A program made the position numbers and the translations under genes. A stretch of DNA of 64,000 bases. Origin: Saccharina japonica. Its lineage: Eukaryota; Sar; Phaeophyceae; Laminariales; Laminariaceae. The notes under the pieces are model-generated. The model was not told where the DNA came from. It saw only the letters and a program-made list of their open reading frames with translations, and did not search any database. Below are positions 1 through 11,710 of this stretch, piece after piece. Positions within the stretch are counted from its first letter, which is position 1; the number at the start of each line of letters is the position of its first letter. The DNA lies in the NCBI GenBank assembly GCA_008828725.1, contig MEHQ01002043.1, forward strand, positions 179,044 to 243,043, in the 5' to 3' direction.

Positions 1-152
1 TAGTATTAGTATGGATCTCCTCAAGCGAGGAGCCCAGAAAAAAACATGGTGCACCTCTACCGTAGCATGCGCCAGTCCATTATGCTGAGTTTTAATCCGT
101 TTCGCCGCCACCCTCCTGATCTTCCTGCTGTGACGGTGACGATGACGTGCAG

Positions 153-1338
153 CACTGGGATCTGAACGAGATGGGCTACGTCGAGACTATGTTCGGTCAT
201 CAGTCGGAGATTAACGCGCTTGATTCGTGGCGAAAGGAGCGGATTGTAACCGGGGGGCGCGACCGGACGGTGAGTGACGGAGGATGTTGATGTATGAATG
301 ACTGCTTCCCCTTTTCAAAAAAGGGGAGGCAGGTGTTGTATGTCAAAGGGGAGGCAGGTGTTGTATGTGCGCGGTATATATATATATTAAAAATTAAAAA
401 AAAAACACAGCTGTGAGATCGAGGATTGCGTCGAAACTCATATTTGCAAGCTGAGTGAGATACTTCGATCGCGCGAACTACGGGTTTTGAAGGGAACAAA
501 ATCTGACATCATATAATACATCATACCACAGCATCAATGACGCGCGGTCTGGTCCATTGGATGGCGTGCTTCGCATAACATTTAGCAGCCCGCTGAACCG
601 CTGGGACGTGATAGAGGGCGTAAACCTTTGAGCGGGCACCGTGGTGGATATCGATGATTTTGCGCATAATAACACGCTGGACGTAAGTGTAAGGGGCGTT
701 TAAACATTGGTGTGAAGACCAAACGGTCCTTACATTGCCGCCCAGAGTGGTACAGAGTTCACGACATCGACGTTCTAAGAACACGAAGCACTACGAAAAG
801 ACAAGCTGAGTTTCACAGAGAAGTGATAATTTCGGAGGCTAATTTTACTGAAATTGTGTCGTGTATCATTTTGTTGCTGTTCTATAGGTTTCCTGTACCT
901 GCCCTAAACGAGCATTAAGAAGTGAAAATTTCGAAGGCCTTTTTTTACTGAATTTGTGTCGTGTATCATTTTATTGCTGTTTTATAGGTTTCCTGTACTG
1001 ACCTAAAACGAGCTTTTAGAAGAGACAGGGTGAGATTCACGGAGAAGTAAAAAGACGTTCGCAGGCCGTTTTACTGTAGGTGGTGTGTAGAATGCACTAG
1101 TTTCCAACTAAGAACTCCAGCGTGGGCCAACGTTCCTGTTCAATCCTATGGAAAGGTTTCATTTTATGTATGTACTGTACTAATCGTGTCTGTTTGTGAT
1201 GTGTGCCGCGGGAAACAGGTTCGGCTTTGGAAGGTCCTCGAGGACAGCCATCTTGTCTTTCGACCCGTGGGAGGTGGAAGCATTGACTGCGTCAGGTACG
1301 CGCACACGCTCCAAGCTCGGCGCAACAGAAGCTCGTGC

Positions 1339-1385
<47 letters not shown>

Positions 1386-3641
1386 CTGCCCCTTTGTTGT
1401 ACCGACCTCATGATCTCTGCCTGTTGGCAGCTCTCTACGTATAGCATCGGGCTTACATCTTTTAAGTCTCTATAGCATCGGCCTTCACCTTGATGTCTCT
1501 CTTACAGGATTGGCGTTCATCGTGATATCTCCCAGTAGCATCGGCCTTCATCTTGATGTGTCTCTTATGGGATCGGCGTTCATCGTGATATCTCCCAGTA
1601 GCATCGGCCTTCATTCTTGATATATCTCCATTGCATCGACCCCCATGTCTGTGCGGTATTGGGCGAAGGGTTTTCTGTACAATGCCGCAAGAAATGATGG
1701 TTGGCGGCAGGCACCTTTGAGCCGTCAAGGGACTCCCGCGCTAAAGCTGCTCTAGTACCGGTCCATCACGGGTAACCGTCAACCACACTAAAACTGCTGT
1801 ACAATAAATAGTACCAGCCTGATCGTAAATATAAGGGCGTTTACATGGCCACAGCAGGTCCAAATGTACCTTATATTGAAGACCAGACTGGTCTTTAATG
1901 GGGAAATGTACCTTATTTTGACGATCATATTGGTCTTTAACGGAGAGCCGTCAAGGAGCTACCCGCACCAAAACTGCTGTACATTAGTATCAGTATCATC
2001 GTAAATATAAGATGCATTTACATGGCCACCAAAAAAGTCGAAATGTACCCCTTATATTTATGATCGTGAATATAAGGGACATTTACATGGCCACAAAAAG
2101 GTAAAAAATGTACCTTATATATTTATGGTATAGTGAGTCTTGAGAGACCTGCTGTACAGTAGTATCAGTCTTATCGTAAATATAAGATGCATTTACATGG
2201 CCACTAAAAAGGTCGAAATATACCCCTTGCATTTATGATCGTAAATATAAGGGACATTTACATGGTCACAAAAAGGTACGAAAAATGTACCAGGTACCTC
2301 ATTTTTACGACCATACAGTACTGGCATAGTGAGTCTTGAGAGACGTTGCTCCTACATTGTGGCGCGGGTTTGACTTCAGGGAAATGAGCTACCACAATAC
2401 TCTCGTTGTTTTCTTGTTGTAGTGTAGTGTGAAGTGTATGTACTGTCTCACTGCCTTGATTCCAGGGGGGATTAACTATTTTAATAATTATAGAAACATC
2501 ATCATCCTTCACGTACTTGGTTGTCCCTTTTTTTTCTTTTTTTTTTGACGAAATGTGTGTGTAAACAGGATGATCAACGAGGACTGGTTCACCACGGGCG
2601 GCGAGGACGGTAGTTTGTCGCTCTGGTTCGCGATGAAGAAAAAGCCAGCAGTTTGCGTGCCAGCGGCGCACGGGTACAGCGCGGCGGGCACCCCGCGGTG
2701 GATAACCGCGATCGGGTGCCTGAAGCAGTCCGACCTGGTCATCAGCGGGTCCAACGACGGCGCCGTCCGTCTCTGGCGTGCGGATGTCGAAGAGAGGTCT
2801 CTCCAACAAGTGAGAGAGAGGAGTCAGATTTATTGACCGCCGCAAAAACTATCCAGCTACGAGTTGTTGACCCATTCAGAACTGAGAACAAAATCCACAC
2901 TATTTTCAAGCAGTTTGTCCCTAAATTCGTGGGACCAGTTCTTAAGGGGTTAACTTAACCTTCCAAATAAGCTTGTCCTCAAAATGGGGGGTGCATCTTT
3001 TTGTTTTGTTTCCATCTATATCCTCGGGCGCATGGGTAACAATGTAACAAGTAAGCTTGGTGTATACCACACTTTACATACGCACCCGTCTACACGAAGC
3101 GGCAGTGATTGTGTTTATGTGCCAAGCGAATGGTGCCTACATTTGGCAATTCCTTTTGGTGACAAAATTTGGCAAATCCCTTTGGGTGACAAAATTTGAC
3201 AAAATTCCTTTTGGAGACAAAATTTGGCAATTCCGTTTGGAGACAATTTTTTGGCAAAAAATCCGTTTGGTGGCAAAATTTGGCAAAATTCCTGTTTTAA
3301 GACAAAATTTGGCAAATTATTTTTGCTGACAATAAACCATGTCACGGTCAACGTTAACGCGGGGGGCCCCTATCCGGTGTGCCGTTTCGCTTCCGCAGGT
3401 GGCTTCTGTGCCGCTGGAAGGCTTCGTGAACGGGTTAGCCGTGTCCTCCACCGGAAAATTCTTTGTGGCAGCGGTGGGGCAAGAGCACCGGCTCGGGCGG
3501 TGGGAGCACGAGAAGAAAGCGAAGAATGAAGTGTGCGTCGTGCCACTTCCCGCTGGGGGGGAGGGGGGCGCCGTGGCTATGGATACCGACAGCCTGGAGC
3601 CAGAAGAGCAGAGAGACATTGACGGGGAGGAGGTAGAATAG
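153..3641 (+). CDS. RRP9: U3 snoRNP 55-kDa WD40 protein RRP9, C-terminal half, 4 exons (5' end outside window)
   Basis: Exons are 153-269, 1219-1295, 2569-2809 and 3399-3641 (stop TAG 3639-3641). All have AG acceptors, GT donors and matching phases (0, 2, 0). They give 225 residues. Rrp9/U3-55K is the beta-propeller subunit of the U3 snoRNP that guides early 18S rRNA processing in the nucleolus. The reading is direct: exon 1 gives YVETMFGHQ and TGGRDRT, exon 2 VRLWKVLEDS and SIDCVR, exon 3 GGEDGSLSLW and SGSNDGAVRLW, and exon 4 GFVNGLAVSSTGKFFVA and VGQEHRLGRW. These are the family's WD blades and its hallmark C-terminal GQEHRLGRW motif. The tail after the last blade is short and acidic. The human protein is about 475 residues, so the N-terminal half must lie before base 1. 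Positions 1-152 look like intron. The gene is convergent with the dynactin gene, with about 560 bp between stop codons. Identity is confident; the exact exon 1 phase rests on the alignment. Confidence 0.9.
270..1218 (+). other. RRP9 intron, repeat-filled
   Basis: This 949-bp intron has GTGAGT at its donor and AACAG at its acceptor. Near 670-750 it holds a short palindromic element whose two arms carry TAAGG...CGTTTA and its complement. At 381-495 there is a copy of a repeat with the AACAGCTGTGAG core found at many other places here. Two similar 95-bp stretches lie at 826-915 and 925-1015. No coding signal was seen. Confidence 0.6.
1341..1386. repeat. (CTG)n microsatellite in RRP9 intron
   Basis: A run of about 14 CTG triplets starts 45 bp after a splice donor. 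The long alanine, cysteine and leucine ORFs here are translation artefacts of the repeat. Confidence 0.9.
1460..1640. repeat. Tandem repeat, unit about 62 bp, in RRP9 intron
   Basis: The unit contains GCATCGGCCTTCATCTTGAT and GGCGTTCATCGTGATATCTC. It is present about two and a half times and degrades at both ends. Confidence 0.75.
1793..2335. repeat. Cluster of diverged palindromic repeats (TAAATATAAG ... TTTACATGGCCAC)
   Basis: Five or so copies of a short unit with ATCGTAAATATAAGGG and ACATTTACATGGCCAC follow one another, some inverted. They resemble the small TA-rich palindromic elements at 9190, 11228 and 17413. Confidence 0.6.
3130..3335. repeat. Minisatellite, unit about 20 bp (GACAAAATTTGGCAAA...)
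   Basis: Eight or nine imperfect units built on GACAAAATTTGGCAAATTCC lie in the last RRP9 intron and end about 65 bp before the final exon. Confidence 0.8.
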
Positions 3642-4205
3642 GGTGAATTTTTTAACGCGTGTGGGAATTGCGTTTGTTTGCCTTTTTGCCCCGAGCTTGA
3701 CGGGGGTCTTCCTAGAGCTCGGTTTTGTGTGACCTGTACTCGTAGCCATATGACTCTCGGCACGAGAGCTAAAAGTAAGTGCGCCGCACGTTTCCCTCTC
3801 CCCCCAAACTATTGACGACTCACGGCTTTTTTTAGAGCGTGGCGAGAGCGGGAGAGCAAATAAGTGCGCACATTGGGCGATGTGAATTATGGTCGAGATA
3901 ATAATAATACAAAAAACACAGAAAAGTGTTTATTTTATTTACTTTTGTACTTTTGTCGCCCGTCGAACGCTCTACGGGCTTGGTGCATGCATGGTCCCGA
4001 CCCCCAAGGCAGCAAGCACGTAACGCATTTGTTCGCGGCATGTTGTGCACGAGAAAACGCCAATGGCAACCTGGAAACCCGCGAGGCTTGCAAAACCAGG
4101 CGCAGGAAGTACATACCCATCCAGCGGTTTTACCGCACGTTATTCAAGTATATACGTGCGTTCTGGAAATACGTCAACTCATCCAAGCTTGAGCGATGCC
4201 GCCCC
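3642..4205. other. Convergent intergenic region between RRP9 and dynactin 3
   Basis: The two genes end towards each other with 564 bp between the stop codons. I see no further ORF with splice logic. AATAA-like stretches near 3900-3935 could serve as polyadenylation signals, but none is decisive. Confidence 0.5.
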
Positions 4206-4289
4206 TCAAGATCTTGAAGCATGCTGGCGCTCCAGTTCTGCGACTTGGTCATCCCAGTGAACGAACTTCTCGGAAACGAGGGATACCGC
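4206..4289 (-). CDS. DCTN3: Dynactin 3 last exon
   Basis: The acceptor CCCCACAG is followed by AVSLVSEKFVHWDDQVAELE and a short tail ending in TGA. The FVHWDD core is the strongest family signature in the gene. Confidence 0.85.
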   Translation of the reverse strand, partial: AVSLVSEKFVHWDDQVAELERQHASRS

Positions 4290-7200
4290 CTGTGGGGCCA
4301 ATTCAGCACGATTCATGCGAGGCAACAAACAGCAGTGGCACGGGTTTCACAGCTCTACCCGGTGGTTCCGGCATTTCTTTGTGGGTGGGTATCGTGAGCG
4401 GTGCATATTTTGATACTATTATACCACGATAATTTTCAACAGGGAGAGATAACTTTTTTTCCTTAAGCCGATCTGCGAAGGAGGGGGCTGTACGCGTAGT
4501 ATAGGCTTTGGCCCAGCTTCGACAAAATGGGACAAAAAGGCTGAAATATAGTCACAAGTTTTGAACCCTGAAATGGCAAACGGCGTTGGTTGGGTGTTGG
4601 GTGCCTCTCGCAAAAAATAGCTAGTGATATTTGAAAAAGTAAATGTGGAACCGATTCGCTCGTTTCCCGGGTAAAACACGCCTGCGAAGGTGCTGAACTC
4701 CTGCGCGCTCACGCATTTCATACGTATCTGGTAATAATACTTGAGGTAAATAAGACCAAACATTAACATTTCACTGGCTGTACTGTCGTGGCACCTATCC
4801 CCTCTATCTGTGCGTCCCAAAAGTGAACCAAAGAAAAAAAATGAGCAGAGATGCTTGTACGTACTCGTAGTAGACCGGTATTGTCGGGCGATTCAAGGTC
4901 TCTTTTGGCCTTAACATACTAGTTTCAGTGTGGGGGCGGTCAGTCTAGGGATCAAACCGCGGTCTCTTTACGCTACTCGCATACTTGTTATTCTCCAGGC
5001 TTCAGCCCGGAGGCTCACCAGCGATATTTCGGTATTTGACCCCTCCCCTAGCATTCTAAAAACAGCATAACGTAGTCACCAGTCTAAAACTAAATACATT
5101 CGACCGTCAAAAGTGTAACATCATCAGCAGCCTAAAACCAGCACAAGTTAGTACTAACACTAATAGCAAAATACACAACACACCGACCTGCCATATTGCG
5201 GGGATGCAGCGAATTCGACCGCTTTCGCCGGGACAGGCGCGCGCGAGAGGCATGTGTGACACTCATCGTGACATTTGTGATGCAAAACGTCAAAAACATG
5301 CATAATATATCGGTATCGTAGGGAAGACGGTGCGGCCGTCCGTCCGTACCTGGCTGTAGTGGAGCCGAGCGTTCTCCGCACGCTCGTTGATCCGAGCTGC
5401 CTCTGTGGCTTGCGCGGTGTAGGTCCTGTCCAGCTGGCCCAATCTGGCGCTGAACTGCGATATATCTGATCACTCAGCGGGCGGGCGGGCGGGGGTGGGA
5501 TCGGTAAGGTACAACATTGCAAGTATGTACACATGTATGACACCTCGCATACTATGTAGACCACAAACCGAACCAGAAAAACAGAAACAGCAAGCAGCCA
5601 GCCGCGCAGGTTCTACGCCTTTCGCCAGCGCACGCAGTTGACGACAGCTTATTCGAATACAGTACTAGTAGTAGTAGTGGTCCCTACATAGTGCCGGTTG
5701 CCCGCTATATTGCCTGTGTGTTCTTCACATTAAATCGTCCTTTCCACCCGCCGACATCCAGCACACCCAGCAGTGTCCGTGCCGATTCTTCATCCTAGAG
5801 AGATACCAGTTATGTGGTCACAAATCTACGTGAAATCGCTTGGCATATTATGGGATTAGCCAGTGGGGCAGTGTGCGCGCAGTAGTGCCGCTTTTGTTGG
5901 CTGGCGCATACCGGCACTATAGAGGGACCATTACTACTGCTGTATCCAGAAGAAAGCGCGGGTTTTTAGAGAGAGTTAGCCTATGTTACTATTTGCTATG
6001 TCGTGCCATGTAGCCATAGTAAACATCAGAACCCAAGATGGGTGTCAATGAACCATATGCGGTACTGATGACTGCTAATACTGTACATGTTCCCCCGTAC
6101 AAATAGACCGATATTTATAGATGATGATGACGTAGTTCTTGCCTCGACCGGCTGTCGCCTAACCTACCAAGTATAGGCCCATCGCACATCATACCTGACG
6201 CACGCTACGATAGAGGTGCACAATTTTTGCATTCTGAATGAAAAATGCCTTGCACATTGTCGGAAGGCAAATGACATCATAAAAAAATAGAGGTGGCACC
6301 ATTTTTTTTTTTTCTGATGTTAGTCGTTAGTCACTTGAGGAGCTAGTAGCTCTACGTACACTTCACCCAAAAACAGATATTGGTATATTGGAGGAAAATA
6401 AACGTCCTATTATATGAAAACACGATGAACATACAATCCCATGGCGTTCAGTATGCGATTAAAAACACTGACCGCATGATTGAAATATTCCGACGACTTT
6501 TGCGATAAGGAGCCCGATCGGACCGGTCACAAAACGCTTCAGCCAAAAAAGGTTCTATCATACCTCTGTCGCCAGTAGCCTTTACCGCCCCACTGAATTA
6601 TTATCTAGGATAAAGTATGGAAATCGGGGAATATTTTATTATATACCTTTTAGTGTGGTCGACCAATTTAGCAAACGTCCACCTCTGAGGTATAAATAGA
6701 AAATATCCACAAGCAAGGCGCGAGTTTTTAGCGAGAGCTCGTACGTACCCTACCTCACGATTACTACGTCGTGCCATGGGAATCGGTACCCACCATAAGC
6801 CGGTCGCCCCGGTAGACTACTAGTGGTCAGCTTCAAAGGCTACTAGCATTGGTACCCGAGTTCGAATCCCACCGTGGTGAGATTTCGACTTTATTTGAAC
6901 AAATAAAAAGGAACCAATTAATTGCGCCTTCAAGGCGTGGGTAGGCGGAATCCGACGCAAGTCGACAAGGGAAGAAAGTGCTGAAATCTTCTCGTGATAA
7001 AAATGCAAGGCACGTACCGTATTGGGGACGGGGGGTAGAGGAGCCTACTTAGTGACCCCGGATCTGAGTTGCGACTAAAGAGGGAGAGAGAAAAGAAGGG
7101 CGAAGATAACAAATGGGATGGACAAAAATAAATAAATAAATAAATAAATAGAGCATTTGTCTACTCTGCTCACTGCAGTACAACATAGTATCTCTTGTCT

Positions 7201-10200
7201 GTGTCGTGGGTTTATGACCACAGAACTTGTATCTCCCTACATAGGATGGGGAATCGGCACGGACACTGGGTGTGCTGGGTGCCGACGGGTAGAAAGAGCG
7301 GTTCAATGTGAAGAAGACGCACACAAACATAGACCCAACAAACAGATATCCCCCCTATGCTAATGAACCGCATATACTCGTACATATGTGGTTCTGATTT
7401 ACTACTTACTGCTGTATGTGTTTCCCCGTAAAAAATAAATCGACAGTTACATTTATTGAAATTGATGGTGACGTAGTTGTTGCCGGTGACCGGCCGCCAC
7501 CTAACCTACCAAGTACCAATATGTTCCAAAATATAAGGATCGTTTCGAGTAAATATTCATACACAAAAGGTCTTTGTATTTCGGACCAGAGTGGCATAAG
7601 CTATCATACATCATACCTCTGAGGTACGGAGGGTTGATGTGCTTCTCCAACGCCTTGACCTTCGCCAGGACGCTCGCGGTGGCCTCTATTTCTCCCCTCG
7701 CCGTGAGGATGATGCTCTCTTTCAGCGCCACGTTGTTCTCGATGGACGGTGAGGTTGTCGTGGATGGCTCCGGCGAAAGCAGCCCCAGATGTGACGCTGG
7801 GTCGGGGGGATTGGGGAGACGGGGCGCGTAATAGTTGGCACGGATATCAGAATGGACCTCTAGGAATTACTCATCTTCTACTTTGCATCTATTGCAATCA
7901 CGTTGCACGAATATCAGAATGGACCTCTAGGAATTACTCATCGTCTACTTTTCATCTATTGGAATCACTTCAACTCCTCTTGAGCCGTTGACCTGTCCGG
8001 GTATGAATTTACTACGATACTCTTCGAAATTGTCGGGGGTCACGAAGGATATATCTATATACGAAGGGATTTTCAAAAAAACGTTTGGGATTTTGATGAG
8101 TTCACTGAATTATATAGCTCCAGATGTTGTTCTTCTCATATTATATGTACCTGTACACGATATGTGTATCCTGCATGAGGCCATCTAAAAACCCGTACGA
8201 GTAGTACGCACGATCAAAGCATATTTAAAAAAAAAAAAAAAAAAAACAGCTGTGAGATCGAGGATTTCGTCGAAACTGTATCAAACACCGCTTGCAAACA
8301 CGAGTTTTGACGAAATCATCCATCTTTCACAGCTGTTGTTGGTATTTTTCTTTAAATACCTAGTATATACCTGGTACCTGGTATAGGTCTAGACTACGGT
8401 AGTACCGGCCCGTCAATAAGATACCGGGATACTGACTCCCTGGAGCCTAGATTTACTATGTGAAAGTGTTCCACAGCAGTACGTATGGAAGTAAAATAAG
8501 TACAGTAACCGCTCCCGAACTTGTTATTTCCCTGGAAATTCTCCCGTAGAGTTTCTTGCGCGGCTCTTTCCCACCGGTGTGAGTCTTGTGGGCCTTATTG
8601 TTTCTTCTCCTTCCCATTTATTTTCTTCGCCCTTCTTTTCTCTCTCTCTCTCTCTCCATCCTATTTAATAGTAGTAACTCAGATCCGGGGTCACTAAGCA
8701 GGGTCTTATTCTCCCTCCCCACGGCGGTACGTGCCTTGCATTTCTTTTATCGCGAGAAGATTTCAGCACTTTCTTCCCTCGTCGACGGCTGTGCCTACCC
8801 ACGCTACGAGTACGAAGTACGAAGGCGCTCTCAGCAACTGGTTCATTTTTTTTTTTGCAAATAAAGTCAAACTCTCGCTACGGTGGGATTCGAACTCCGG
8901 CATCAATGTCATTAAACAGTAGCATTCGAGGCTGACCACTATTAATATTAGACTAACCGGGGAAATGTATACTCGAATATTATTATTCCATTTGCTATCT
9001 GACAATGATGTGCAGCTCTTATTATTTACTTCAATCGTACCGTTCACATAGACATATGATATCAATCATCCGTGACAAACTTACAGCAATAACGCAGCCC
9101 CCCATGTGAATACTGAAGTACGTACATATTATATCGCATATGAGTGTTGAGGGGCTTTTTCGTATGAGAGGGGCGGTAGTGCATGTATGATATACCACTC
9201 TGTCCTGAAATACAAGCACATTTCGTACATTACTATTCAATCAAAAAGGTGCCTATATTTCGGGACAGAGTGGTATATATAATTAGGTGTCGCAACGTGC
9301 TCCGAAAAGAACTCGCGCGGAGGCGGTGTTGACTGGCATGTAGTACGTACGAGCTACGAGCTACGAGTACGTACGTACTAACTTGACTAACTTGATTGAA
9401 ACAAGTACTCTCAGTCCATCTGTGGTCTGTATGTACAGTAGTCAGCAGTAGTACAAAGTGGGTACCCCGTAATAAGACAGGCATGGAATAAGGAATAAGT
9501 CAGGCATGGAATAAGAAATAAGGCAGGCACTTAAAACCTACTAATACCTGCCTTATGGCTACTTTTGCCTTATCCCGATTTATGGCCACATATAATAAGA
9601 TACTGATAATACATAAGTATGTGCCTTAACTCGAGGATGAGGCCGAATCCGGGCTTAAAGCGGGAGAAATCGCTTGGACATACGGGAGAAATCGCTTGGA
9701 CACCATACTATTACGGGGAACCATAGTAAATAGGACAACATTTCGTTAGTAAAAATAGTAAAATATAAAGGTTTTTGTGTAAACCGTAGGTCCCATTTAC
9801 TATGCCCCCCCCCCGTAACAATCGGGACAAGCCGATTCGGCCTGCCTTTATCAACGACTGCCTTGTTACGGCATACCCACTGCTACTGCTGTATATACTT
9901 GGTGTGTGTGTTCTTCACATGAAACCGTCCTGTCTACTCGTCGACATCCAGCACACACAGTGTCCGTGCCGATTATTTATCCTAGAGAGAGAGATACCAG
10001 TTATGTGGTCACAAAATTACGATACAGAGATCCTATTACGGAGGACCGTAGGAAATAAGACCAAATATCAATATTGTTAGTAAAAAGAGCTAAATATGTA
10101 TATCGTACAGTACTTGAAAATCGTAAAAAAAAAAAAAAAAACAGGAGGATGATAGATTAGATAGACAAGAAGAGTCTGACACAAAAAACAAAAAAGGGCC

Positions 10201-11667
10201 ACAGCTCTCTTCTATTATTAATTAATAATAAACTAAGAATTAATAATAATAAACCGGAGAACTCGGCTTAATAACCGAGCCTCCTTGAAGTCGAGACGGG
10301 CCTTGTTTGCCCGCCCGAACCTCACTCGATCTATCTCTTCTCCACGCTGGTAACCCAACGTGGAGGGCTCTCTCCTTGCCCTAAACATAAGGAAGAAAAC
10401 GTGCAGCCCTCGGTAGCGGGTTAAAGCTACCACATCACTTGGGACCTTTGGGATTCTACGACAGTAGGCTTCCATAGATAATTAGATCGCAATTCCAATT
10501 TTATTATTTCGTACCAGAAATAGAGTTAATTAATTATTTTCGGAGTTCGGGCACACGATAATGTGTGCCGTAGGTCCTATTTACTATGGTCCCCCGAAAA
10601 ACGTTGAAAATGCAGTAAGCAGAGTACGCACAGAGTCAATCACTTGACAACGAACTGATGTTCTTCACAATCACACTTCACACAAACGACTACCACTCCG
10701 TCTCAAAATATAAGCACATTTTATAGATTAAGATTCCATGTAAACGTTCCTCATGTTTAGGGACAGAGTAGAAGTGCCGTCACGCCACCGTCACCCTCAA
10801 AAGCCCTCGAATCTCGAACACAGCAGCAGCAGTGCAAAAGTACTGGCCTTCATATGATACAATGAATACGTAGCAAGCAGTTGGCCCATGAATATATTCA
10901 TAAATAATCTTCTCACAAGGCTAACAAAGAACGTCAGGCTCACTTTTTGGGGGATGGCTAAGAAATGTGTTCAAATTTGGACTAAGAAATCGTGCTCGGC
11001 GGTGAGGGCTCGTACACTAAACCCTTCCAAGTATATACGTGGAGAAAAAATAAAAACCACAGCGGTGAGATCGAGGATTTGGTCGAAACTCATCTCTGCT
11101 AGCTGCGTGGGTGCGTGGGATACTTCGATCACGCGAAATACGACGGGTTTTGAGGTGAACAAAATCTGACATCTGTGGAACTCAGAGGAGGTCACATATA
11201 TCGTACGGTATACTATACCAGGTACCAGATACCACTCTGTCCCGAAATATAAGCACCGTTTTTATTGAATATTAGTCAATAAAAGGTGCTTATATTTCGG
11301 TACTGAGTGGTATATAATAGCTTGTGTTCAAGGGTGCTCGACGTTGGTGTCTCTCAATAAGGTTTCAAGCCGGCTCGAATTAGGTCTCGTGGCGGGCCCA
11401 TACCGCTGTTAGCTCCTTTACGTGTCTCCCTTATCGTTATCAGGCACCGTTCGCTGTCCAACCAGTTGGTTGGGGATCGCCTCTTCTCGAGCGATTGGCT
11501 CTGTTTTTTTTTACCTATTGATGGCTGTACTGCTGTACCTAAATCTCTGTGTGGAATGGATGCCTGTCGTAGTGCTTAATACGATTACACTGCTGTAAAC
11601 CTGTGTGTGTGCGGAACACTTGCCTGTCGTACGTAGTGCTGTAAAGATTGCACTCTGCAAACACCAT

Positions 11668-11710
<43 letters not shown>

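Noticed and set aside
4221-4420. Plus-strand ORF MLALQFCDLVIPVNELLG...
   Set aside because: It looked protein-like, but the opposite strand gives the last dynactin p24 exon with correct phase and family motif, so this is its shadow.
6809-6885. tRNA gene
   Set aside because: The B box is good but the sequence continues into the dispersed SINE body and recurs in other copies, so it is a SINE head.
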